Assembly (NCBI GenBank): GCA_036265345.1
Contig: DATAPE010000116.1
Coordinates: 1 to 14,026, forward strand
Length of the DNA: 14,026 nt
Source of the DNA: DATAPE01 sp036265345
Lineage (GTDB): Bacteria > Actinomycetota > CADDZG01 > WHSQ01
Reading direction: 5' to 3'
A program made the position numbers and the translations under genes. Below the pieces are notes generated by a model that was not told the origin of the DNA, ran no database searches, and saw only the letters and a list, made by a program, of their open reading frames with translations. Of the stretch, positions 1 to 6,690 are shown piece by piece (the first letter of the stretch is position 1; each line of letters starts with the position of its first letter).

Positions 1-278
1 CGACAGCGCCGACGACCACCACGACAGCGCCGACGACCACCACGACGGCACCCACTACTACCACCACGGCGCCCACCACCACAACGACGATGCCGACCAG
101 CACCACTTTCCCAACGAGCACCACGGCACCGACCAGCACCACGGTGCCCTCACACCCCACCACCACAGTGCACCCCGCCACCACGACGAGCGTGCAGAGC
201 ACCACGACCACGACGGTCCCCGAGCATCATCACCACCACTGCCATCACCATCACCACCACCATCACCACTGCCACTAG
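1..278 (+). CDS. C-terminal end of a Thr/Pro-rich secreted or surface protein with a His/Cys tail (5' end outside window)
   Basis: The frame is open from base 3 to a TAG at 276-278, with no plausible start before base 90, so this is the 3' end of a longer gene. It reads as TAPTTTT heptads (five units over 3-107, the first two identical at DNA level), then six-residue units of the FPTSTT and APTSTT type, then looser Thr/Val/Pro sequence. Such Thr/Pro stretches are usual as extended, often O-mannosylated stalks in secreted actinobacterial proteins; glycosylation here is inference. The last 17 residues are almost only His and Cys (five His, Cys, nine His, Cys, His), which should bind Ni, Zn, Cu or Co. 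The catalytic or adhesive part is outside the window, so no function can be given. The internal ATG at 90 is probably just a Met in the repeat. Confidence 0.7.
   Translation, partial: TAPTTTTTAPTTTTTAPTTTTTAPTTTTTMPTSTTFPTSTTAPTSTTVPSHPTTTVHPATTTSVQSTTTTTVPEHHHHHCHHHHHHHHHCH
3..143 (+). repeat. In-frame 21-bp then 18-bp tandem repeats encoding Thr/Pro-rich units
   Basis: Two exact 21-bp copies lie at 3-23 and 24-44, followed by diverged copies at 45-65, 66-86 and 87-107. Two 18-bp units follow at 108-125 and 126-143. All keep the reading frame and encode T-A-P-T-T-T-T or x-P-T-S-T-T. The pattern looks like slippage expansion of a surface-protein stalk; the window starts inside the array. Confidence 0.75.
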
Positions 279-347
279 GTAGAACCAGCAACGACCGGCT
301 CCGCGAATCCTTCGGATCCGACACGACCAAACGGTGATCTGACAGCG

Positions 348-375
348 AGCCCATGGAGATCGTTCCCCATGGGCT
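348..375 (+). terminator. Probable intrinsic terminator after the His-tail gene
   Basis: A perfect 9-bp stem (AGCCCATGG at 348-356 with CCATGGGCT at 367-375) closes a 10-nt loop and runs into TTTCTG. It lies about 70 bp after the stop codon of the His-tail gene. The T-tract is short, so termination may be partial. Confidence 0.5.
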
Positions 376-678
376 TTCTGCTGTCTCGGTGCCGGGGGCG
401 AGCTTTCTGCTGAAACCCGCGCTCCCGGAACCGGAGACGAGATTGCAGCTGCTCAGAGCCTCTGCAGCCGGCGTCCGTGCGGGCTGAGGGTGCCGGCCAC
501 CGATCCGAGGGCCAACGCCCGAATCCGGCCCAGGGAGCCGGCTCACGGATCAGGCCATAGCGACGGCTGGGGTAGCGGCTCACGACGGGGTGTGGTGCAC
601 TGCCACGGTGTCGGCGAGTAGAGTTTGCAACCCAGACAATGGGGAGAACGGGTGAAGTGAGAGACATCGAAATGGTGT

Positions 679-697
679 CGGGGCTGCGCTCGCCCCG
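679..697 (+). other. GC hairpin in the DUF4012 upstream region
   Basis: CGGGGC (679-684) pairs with GCCCCG (692-697) around a 7-nt loop, 100 bp before the DUF4012 start. There is no T-tract, so it is not an obvious terminator. It could be a 5'-leader structure if transcription starts upstream of it. Confidence 0.25.
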
Positions 698-796
698 CCT
701 GGGACGGCGTCGCGATTCGCCGGTTCGACCAAGCTTCTGTCGCCGGTCTCGGCCGTCGCCGGATGTGCCCAACTGCGCTGGAGGCGACAGAACACC

Positions 797-3484
797 TTGA
801 TCTACTTCGAGATCGGCGCCCTCATCCTTCTTATCGCGGTGATCTCTGTATCCGATCTGATCTATCGGCGCGTGATCAAGTCCGGTCAACGCCGGAGGGA
901 ATCCGGGGGCTTCCGCGGCGGAGGGCGGTTCGGGGCCCATCGTTCGCAACCAGGTTCGCCTTCCACCAACAGGCGCCCGGGTCCCGGAAGGAAAGCCTCT
1001 ACAGCAGGCGGCCCGGTTCCCGGAGAGGGCGAATTCGTAAGGGTCAAGCTGCGGTCCGGGCGGGTCGTGGAAGGGTGGAGGGCCCCCGTTGACGACCCAT
1101 CGGGGGGATCCACCGACGCATTCGACCTGGATGTCTCCAGCGCGTTCGATCCCAACGGCAACCCCATGAGCTTTCCAAGCGACTCCTTCATCGTGTTCAC
1201 TTCCCAGGTCGAGAGCCTGGAGGTTCTGGACGCATCGCCCGAGAACAAGCGCAGTCACGAGCTCGCGGCGGAACGGCAGCGCAGCCTGGGGACCGTGACG
1301 ACGCCGATCAGTGCAGTGCCCCCAGAGGTAAGGCCCCCTGCACCTCCCCGAGAAGAACCCGAACCGGCCGCGACCCCCTCTGCGGACGTTCCGCCGGAGG
1401 CCGCTCCATCTCCCGACGAGCCTGCTGAAACCCTGGGCCGGGTTATCCATCTGCCCGAGCACGAGGATGTGAACAGTCGACCGGCCGCAGTCCTGGCGCC
1501 GGCCCCCGAGCCCAGTACCGAAGACCGGCCGGTGGTTCCGCGTATCGACCGAGCGGCCGCCGACCACGAGCCGACCTCGAAGGGCGCCGCTTCCCCTCGT
1601 GGGAAAAGGCGCCCTCGTTCGTTGGTGTGGCTGGGAGGCATCGCTGCGCTCCTGCTTATTGCCCTGATCGTCGACGGCTTCTTTACCTTCTACAGCCTGT
1701 CGCACGCCCTCGATTCCGCCCGCGGTGATCTCAAGCGAGGAAGCAAGGCGCTGCTAGCCGGCCACTATCCCGCTGCCCAGGCGGAGTTTCAGAAAGCTGC
1801 TACCGCTTCGGGCACAGCTGACGGTCTGCAGGGGCACCCTGCCTTCTGGGTCGTCTCCCATCTCCCCCGGGTTAACCGGGATGCTGAGGCCCTGAGGGCG
1901 CTGGGCCAATCCTCCGACCTGGCCTCGCAAGCCGGGCTCGATGCCGTGCAAGCGATACGGGCGATGGGAGCTCCTGCCCAGGGACTGGCTGCGTCGATCT
2001 ACAGGCACGGACAGATCAACCTGAACGCGTCACAGCGGGGTGAGCCCTTCTTCGTAGATATAGAGGACCTGCTGGGCCGGGCGTATACGAGCCTGCGGGC
2101 CGCTCCCCAACCAGTGTTCGGGGCAGTGCAATCGGCGCTATCTCTGGCCCTCGCCAAGATCGCCGAGGCCAAGGACGCTATCCACAAGACCCGTGCCTTG
2201 ATCCAAGCCCTTCCTTCGCTCTTTGGCAGGGACCAGCCCCGCCACTACCTGTTGCTGTTCGACAACCCCAGCATCGCCAGAGGCTCCGGCGGCTCCATCG
2301 ACTTCTTCGGCATCCTGACCGCAAAGTCCGGAGCCTTGACCGTGGGAGCCATCCGGCCCGTCGACGAGTTGCCTCAAGCAACCGCCTCGAGAGCCTCGAC
2401 GCCATCCTGGTTCCGACACGCGTACGGGCCCGCCGGAGCCTTCACGAGCTGGGAGGAAGTCACCCAGTCACCGAGTTTCAACCAAGTGGGCCCCGTGGCC
2501 CAGGATCTCTACCAGACCGCCACCGGGTCGACGGTGGACGGTGTGATCGAGATGGACCCCGTCGCTCTGGGTCTGATGACCCGTGCAGTTGGGTCTCTTA
2601 GCCAACCCACCTATCCCGTCAAGGTGAATGCCAGCAACGCCGTGAGGGTGCTCACGCACGATGTGTATGTCCACTTCGGCACCGATCAGCATGCCCGCGA
2701 CGTGTGGGTGGCAGGCTTGATCGAACAGGTGTGGAAGCGGGTAAGCAGGGGCGAGGCCACCGCGGCCGAGCTCACCACGGCGCTCGGAGATTCCGCAAAG
2801 GGCTCCCATTTCACGATGTACTCATCCATCAAGGCTGACGAACATGCCCTCAACCAGGTCGGGGTGGGTCAGACCTTCTCTACCTTCGAGCCCAACGTGC
2901 AGATGGCGGTAACGAACAACAGGACGTTCACGAGGCTGGGTTACTACGAACGCCGAGCCAGCTCGACCGTCGTGCGCCTCACTCGGAAAGGTCAGGCCTT
3001 CGTTACGACTACCTTCGAGCTGAGCAACAGGGCCACCAAGGGTCTGTCAAGAGTCCTCGTGCACAACGTGCCCTCGGGCGCAGACCACACGGATCTGAGC
3101 CTGGTCCTTCCGCTTCACGCTCAGATACAGAAGCTCTCCATCCAGGGCAAGACCCCGCCACACCAAGATGGTGTCGAGGGAGCCAACCCCCGGGTGACCA
3201 TCCCGCTATCTGTGGCGCCGCGGGACTCGGTCCGAGTCGAGCTGTCGTACCTGATTCCCCATGCGCTCAACCTGAAGACTGACGGCGGCATCTTCCGATT
3301 CGCCACGGTTCCGCAGGCCACCGCCTTCCCCGACTCGAGCTCCGTCAGGGTGATCCCTCCCGACGGCTACGAAGTGGTCAAAGGTGGTTCGGTCGGCGGA
3401 GCGGTCGACGGAGATTCCTACGTGGCTGTCGATGCCGCCGGCGGGCCTGTGAGCCTGGAGGTCAAGCTGGCGCCTCCGGCCTAG
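797..3484 (+). CDS. DUF4012-family membrane protein with cytoplasmic N-terminal region (895 aa)
   Basis: Start is TTG 797, with GGAGG at 780-784 (12-nt gap) and a hydrophobic N-terminus straight after it. Order of parts: membrane segment at residues 5-22 followed by basic RRVIKSGQRRR; compact beta-like region about 76-145 (starts VRVKLRSGRVVEGW); Pro/Ala/Glu linker about 165-270; basic stretch, then second membrane segment about 276-300; helical repeat-like region about 300-460; DUF4012 core from about 483 (YLLLFDN, GSGGSIDFFG); beta-rich C-terminus. By the positive-inside rule, residues 25-275 are cytoplasmic and the DUF4012 part is outside. DUF4012 proteins are common in Actinomycetota beside surface-polysaccharide genes, but their activity is not established. 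The core family motif, usually NNAELRxTGGFIG-like, is diverged here. The gene converges on the WecG-type gene with a 75-bp gap. I am confident of the family, not of the role. Confidence 0.85.
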   Translation: MIYFEIGALILLIAVISVSDLIYRRVIKSGQRRRESGGFRGGGRFGAHRSQPGSPSTNRRPGPGRKASTAGGPVPGEGEFVRVKLRSGRVVEGWRAPVDDPSGGSTDAFDLDVSSAFDPNGNPMSFPSDSFIVFTSQVESLEVLDASPENKRSHELAAERQRSLGTVTTPISAVPPEVRPPAPPREEPEPAATPSADVPPEAAPSPDEPAETLGRVIHLPEHEDVNSRPAAVLAPAPEPSTEDRPVVPRIDRAAADHEPTSKGAASPRGKRRPRSLVWLGGIAALLLIALIVDGFFTFYSLSHALDSARGDLKRGSKALLAGHYPAAQAEFQKAATASGTADGLQGHPAFWVVSHLPRVNRDAEALRALGQSSDLASQAGLDAVQAIRAMGAPAQGLAASIYRHGQINLNASQRGEPFFVDIEDLLGRAYTSLRAAPQPVFGAVQSALSLALAKIAEAKDAIHKTRALIQALPSLFGRDQPRHYLLLFDNPSIARGSGGSIDFFGILTAKSGALTVGAIRPVDELPQATASRASTPSWFRHAYGPAGAFTSWEEVTQSPSFNQVGPVAQDLYQTATGSTVDGVIEMDPVALGLMTRAVGSLSQPTYPVKVNASNAVRVLTHDVYVHFGTDQHARDVWVAGLIEQVWKRVSRGEATAAELTTALGDSAKGSHFTMYSSIKADEHALNQVGVGQTFSTFEPNVQMAVTNNRTFTRLGYYERRASSTVVRLTRKGQAFVTTTFELSNRATKGLSRVLVHNVPSGADHTDLSLVLPLHAQIQKLSIQGKTPPHQDGVEGANPRVTIPLSVAPRDSVRVELSYLIPHALNLKTDGGIFRFATVPQATAFPDSSSVRVIPPDGYEVVKGGSVGGAVDGDSYVAVDAAGGPVSLEVKLAPPA

Positions 3485-3559
3485 AACGCGGGGCCCGTTG
3501 AGCCCTGCAGGTCCACGCTGGCGCCCACGGTGGAGGTCGGAGAGGCGGTACCGGCGAGC

Positions 3560-4387
3560 TCAGTTACGAGGTTCGGTCGCCAGCTGCTTCGCCAGCAGGA
3601 ACACGAATCGAGGGTTGCGGTACAGGTAGCGCTTCCACAGCCTGCGAGGCTCGCTGCAGAGCCGGAACAGCCACTCCAGCCCCATCCGCTGCATAAGGTG
3701 CGGCGCCTGCTTCTTCTTGCCGGCGAGAAAATCGAAGGCGGCGCCAACGCCCACCATCACAGCAGGGACCTTGCCTCGGCGGGCGGCCATCCATTGCTCC
3801 TGCTTGGGAGTTCCCAGTCCAACGAAGATGATCCCGGCGCCAGATCCGATGATCTCCCGGTCGACCTGACTGTCTTCTTCCTCGGTGGGGGCCCTGAAGG
3901 GCGGGGCGAAGCGGTAGACGACCTGAAGATCGGGGAAGCGAGCCTTCAGATTGCTGATGAAGGATTCGAGCACCTCGGGAGTACCGCCATAGAACCCAAC
4001 CGGGATACCGGCCGCAGCTGCCCGCTCGCACAGGATCGGCGTCAGGTCGGGTCCATACACCCGCGTGGCCTGACGCAAACCTAGAAGTCGCAAACTCCAC
4101 ACCAATGGCATCCCGTCCGATGTCACCAGGTCTGCAGCATTCATGATCTGACGAAAGGCTTCACTTCCACGCGACTCCATAACGTTGTTGACCGAGGCCA
4201 CACATACGTAACGGGATTCATGCCGTTCGCCCCAGGAAACGATCCGTGCGGCCGCATCGTCGTAATCGGTCCTATCGACCCTCATCCCGACGATGTGACG
4301 CGATTCGAGCGTCGAAGATGGCTCCGAAAGGACGGTTAGTTGCGGGTGCGAAGGCACGACTGAAAGCGGATCCGGGGAGATGCTCAA
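3560..4387 (-). CDS. WecG/TagA/CpsF-family glycosyltransferase (GT26)
   Basis: This family moves a sugar, classically N-acetylmannosamine, from a UDP donor to undecaprenyl-diphosphate-linked GlcNAc on the inner membrane face. It adds the second sugar of teichoic-acid linkage units or related surface glycans. At 275 aa it is slightly long because of about 32 unconserved N-terminal residues. Family blocks: SVNNVM (65-70), the DG motif with probable catalytic Asp at D91, RVYGPDL (109-115), GFYGGTP (131-137), GLGTPKQEQW (190-199), GVGAAFDFLAG (213-223), and a basic C-terminal tail with EWL and EPRRLWKRYL expected to contact the membrane. The start used is TTG 4387, 3 bp after the stop of the upstream sugar transferase, with GGAAAGGG about 14 nt before it. 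A later GTG at residue 11 is possible. The exact donor sugar cannot be read from sequence. Confidence 0.9.
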   Translation of the reverse strand: MSISPDPLSVVPSHPQLTVLSEPSSTLESRHIVGMRVDRTDYDDAAARIVSWGERHESRYVCVASVNNVMESRGSEAFRQIMNAADLVTSDGMPLVWSLRLLGLRQATRVYGPDLTPILCERAAAAGIPVGFYGGTPEVLESFISNLKARFPDLQVVYRFAPPFRAPTEEEDSQVDREIIGSGAGIIFVGLGTPKQEQWMAARRGKVPAVMVGVGAAFDFLAGKKKQAPHLMQRMGLEWLFRLCSEPRRLWKRYLYRNPRFVFLLAKQLATEPRN

Positions 4388-4390
4388 GGC

Positions 4391-5887
4391 TTAGTACGCG
4401 CCCTTTCCACCAACTACGCAACCCAAGGTCTTGAACAGGATGTACAGGTCCAACGAAAGCGACCAGTTCTCGATGTAGAACGCGTCCATGCGCACCGCTT
4501 CTTCCGCGGCCACGTCACTCCTGCCGTTGATCTGCCACCATCCCGTGATACCGGAGCGGGTCTGATGGCGGGCTTCCATGAGCTGAGGATTGGCTGCCAC
4601 TTGTTCGGCGGGCAACGGCCGGGGGCCGACCAGACTCATGTCGCCGATGATCACGTTCAACAGCTGGGGGATCTCGTCCAGGCTGAAGCGCCGGAGGATG
4701 CCACCTACCCTGGTGAGGCGCGGGTCCCGCTCCAGCTTGAAGAAGGCATCTTCAGTCTTCACCGGCATCTGGTCGGCATTGGGAACCATGGTCCTGAATT
4801 TGTACATAGTGAACAGCCGGCCGTCCTTCGTCACTCGCTTGTGACGGAACAGGACCGGACCCTTCGAAGAAACCGCGATCGCTAACGCAACCAGGATGCA
4901 GAGCGGGAGCATAAGGAGCGAGAGAACCGTCGCCGCGACGACGTCGAAGATCCTTTTCACCAAAGCTTGGGGGCCTGCGAGGCGTACAGGGCGCAGGGAG
5001 AGAGTCAGCAGAGAGCCCAGTGGCTGCACCGAGACCCGCGACGTCAGGATGTTGTTGAGGTTTGCCGTGACGCGCACGGCGACGCCTTCCTGACGTGCTG
5101 CCTGAACGGCGAGCACCATCTCCGACGAGCCGACCGCGGTCGAAGCAACGAAGATGCAATCGGCTGAGAATTCGCGTACCACCTCTCGCAGGTTCTCGAT
5201 CGTGCCGACCACCGGGAGACCGTCCGGCGACGCGGCCGGGCCGGCGACGGTCACGAAACCAACGGGCAAGAAACCGAGACCGGGATTCTTGAGGAGATGC
5301 GCCAAGCGGCCGGCCTCGTGGTTGGTTCCAACGACAACGGTGCGCAACGCGAGCCTGCCGCTTACCCGAAGCTTCGCCAGGTACCAACGCCAGGCGCGGC
5401 GGGTCAGAAGCTCGCCAAACACCGCGAACCCCCACAGTAGCGCCACCCACTCGCGTGAAAAGGCGGTTCGGAGCCAGAAGCTGGTTGCGATGATTCCGAG
5501 GATGCCGACACTGGTAGCCCCCACGATCCGCTGGAGCTCGTCGACCGCTGAGATCCGGTGAGGCGAGTACAGCGAGAAAGCGCGGAAGATCAGGACCCAG
5601 AGCAGCGGGGCCGTGACGCCCAGCGCGATGTAGGGCCCGTGGATGGTTGCCTGGAAACGAACCAGGTAAGCCGCGATGAAAGCTACCGAAAGCGCGACGG
5701 CGTCAGAGACCACGAGGCCGGCGGTCACCCTCCGGTACTGGCGGCGTACGTCGGGGGAGGTTTGGGGCCCTTCGGGAGCGGGATCGAGCTGGATCGCGAC
5801 CGGGTCGGCCTCTACTTCCTGGACGATCCGAAGGCCATCACCCACCGCGTTAGCGACGAAGCCCGGGTTGGGAGTCTCCATCTTCAT
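4391..5887 (-). CDS. Exopolysaccharide polyprenyl-phosphate sugar-1-phosphate transferase (WbaP/CpsE type)
   Basis: A 498-aa membrane enzyme that starts surface-glycan synthesis by moving a sugar-1-phosphate from a nucleotide sugar to undecaprenyl phosphate. Four hydrophobic segments lie between about residues 55 and 160. A Rossmann-like domain follows (LRTVVVGTN from 181), then a membrane-associated helix after KRIFD (311-315) and the C-terminal bacterial sugar transferase domain. That domain carries FRTM (364-367), DPRLT (388-392), SLDEIPQL with the catalytic Asp-Glu pair D404-E405, VGPRP (420-424), GITGWWQINGRS (446-457) and the usual ending KGAY. The ATG at 5887 overlaps the TGA of the response regulator as ATGA, so translation is probably coupled; a second ATG lies two codons in. 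It is followed by the WecG-type gene, which fits an initiating enzyme plus second-sugar enzyme. Sugar specificity (glucose, galactose or HexNAc) is unknown. Confidence 0.93.
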   Translation of the reverse strand: MKMETPNPGFVANAVGDGLRIVQEVEADPVAIQLDPAPEGPQTSPDVRRQYRRVTAGLVVSDAVALSVAFIAAYLVRFQATIHGPYIALGVTAPLLWVLIFRAFSLYSPHRISAVDELQRIVGATSVGILGIIATSFWLRTAFSREWVALLWGFAVFGELLTRRAWRWYLAKLRVSGRLALRTVVVGTNHEAGRLAHLLKNPGLGFLPVGFVTVAGPAASPDGLPVVGTIENLREVVREFSADCIFVASTAVGSSEMVLAVQAARQEGVAVRVTANLNNILTSRVSVQPLGSLLTLSLRPVRLAGPQALVKRIFDVVAATVLSLLMLPLCILVALAIAVSSKGPVLFRHKRVTKDGRLFTMYKFRTMVPNADQMPVKTEDAFFKLERDPRLTRVGGILRRFSLDEIPQLLNVIIGDMSLVGPRPLPAEQVAANPQLMEARHQTRSGITGWWQINGRSDVAAEEAVRMDAFYIENWSLSLDLYILFKTLGCVVGGKGAY

Positions 5888-6573
5888 CGCCGGCGTGATC
5901 CGTTGGTCAGGACGCCGTTCTCTAGCAAACCGTTCTGCATAGCGATCGCCGCAGCTTCGAGGCGGGAGTGAACATTCAACTTGCCAAGGATGTTCTGGAT
6001 ATGGGTTCGTGCCGTCTGGGGGCTGATCACTAAGGCCCGTGCAATGGCTTCATTGTCGGCGCCTTCGGCCAGCAACGCGAGCACTTCCTTCTCACGCTGA
6101 GTGAGTCGCAGGATGCGCTCGAAAGCAGCATCCTCCTGCTTGCGTTGCCGCATAAGGGTGCTGAGAAGGGGGCCCAACATGTGGCCCGGAACTACGGTTT
6201 CACCTCTCCTGAGCGCGCGTACCGCCCCGAGAAGACCTTGCAGCGGCGATTCCTTTGTAACGAATCCCTCGGCCCCCGCACGGGCCGCCCGTAGCACTGC
6301 AGAATGTCCACTGCTCTCCACGAGCATGAGGACTCGGCAGCCGGGGAGGGCCTGCTTGATTGCTCCGACGAGGCCGTCGTCCCCGTCCGCGATCTCACCA
6401 TCGAGCACGACCAGATCGGGGCGGGAAGCGTCCAGCTGAGAGAGGATCTCGTCGCCTGAGGAAGCCTCGCCGACCACCTCGAACTCGCCTTCGCCTTCGA
6501 GGACGGCTCTTACCGCCTCGCGGAACAAGGCGTGGTCTTCTGCCAGGAGTATCGAGAATCTTCGGTTTTCCAC
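5884..6573 (-). CDS. NarL/FixJ-type response regulator (receiver plus LuxR HTH)
   Basis: A DNA-binding response regulator. I chose GTG 6573 because GGAG (6580-6583) sits 6 nt before it; the open frame reaches a TTG at 6585, four codons earlier, with no ribosome site. Using numbering from that TTG: acidic pair E16-D17, phospho-acceptor D62 (VVLDGE), conserved Lys K111 (VTKES), then a LuxR-type HTH at about 158-220 (LTQREKEVLALLAEG, then TARTHIQNILGKLNVHSR). The Thr/Ser that normally follows the fourth strand is V89, and the usual MP after the phospho-Asp is missing, so signalling may be atypical. The gene lies 117 bp downstream of the histidine kinase on the same strand and overlaps the sugar-transferase start by 4 bp, which suggests it regulates its own glycan operon. 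Confidence 0.92.
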   Translation of the reverse strand: MENRRFSILLAEDHALFREAVRAVLEGEGEFEVVGEASSGDEILSQLDASRPDLVVLDGEIADGDDGLVGAIKQALPGCRVLMLVESSGHSAVLRAARAGAEGFVTKESPLQGLLGAVRALRRGETVVPGHMLGPLLSTLMRQRKQEDAAFERILRLTQREKEVLALLAEGADNEAIARALVISPQTARTHIQNILGKLNVHSRLEAAAIAMQNGLLENGVLTNGSRRR

Positions 6574-6579
6574 TACAGA

Positions 6580-6583
6580 CTCC
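6580..6583 (-). promoter_or_regulatory. Ribosome site deciding the regulator start
   Basis: GGAG on the minus strand, 6 nt before GTG 6573. The longer TTG start at 6585 would lie upstream of this site and has none of its own, so the short form is preferred. Confidence 0.55.
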
Positions 6584-6636
6584 AAGATGGGTAAAGCAGC
6601 TCAAGCAAGCTACTGCATTCAAGTTAGGTGTTCGAC

Positions 6637-6672
6637 AGGCCGAAGGCACTCCTCCGCCGCAGTATTCGGCCT
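6637..6672 (-). other. Inverted repeat in the kinase-regulator gap
   Basis: AGGCCGAA (6637-6644) and TTCGGCCT (6665-6672) are a perfect 8-bp inverted repeat around a 20-nt loop, between the kinase stop and the regulator start. No T-tract follows on either strand. It could be a processing or attenuation hairpin in the kinase-regulator transcript, or a protein site. Confidence 0.35.
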
Positions 6673-6690
6673 ACTACAAACGTACGACGT

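Larger units (their letters stand above)
279..796. other. Gene-free interval of about 520 bp between the His-tail protein and the DUF4012 gene
   Basis: I see no convincing gene. The long minus-strand frames across it are antisense shadows of the Thr-repeat and DUF4012 genes, and plus-strand frames are broken. It holds a terminator-like hairpin (348-375), a short direct repeat GCTTTCTGCTG (373-383 and 402-412), a repeated CGGCTCACG (539-547 and 576-584), and a GC-rich hairpin (679-697). It must contain the promoter of the DUF4012 gene, but I could not pick out a convincing -35/-10 pair. Confidence 0.6.

Noticed and set aside
225..275. CRISPR-like or minisatellite array in the His-codon region
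   Set aside because: The repeats are codon-level and without spacers; the run is explained by coding for His.
275..1705. Long minus-strand frame of 476 aa across the intergenic region and the start of the DUF4012 gene
   Set aside because: Arg/Gly-rich composition with no recognisable domain, antisense to a well-supported gene; typical shadow frame in GC-rich DNA.
3485..3559. Terminator between the convergent DUF4012 and WecG-type genes
   Set aside because: Only short, imperfect GC-rich pairings and no T-tract on either strand.
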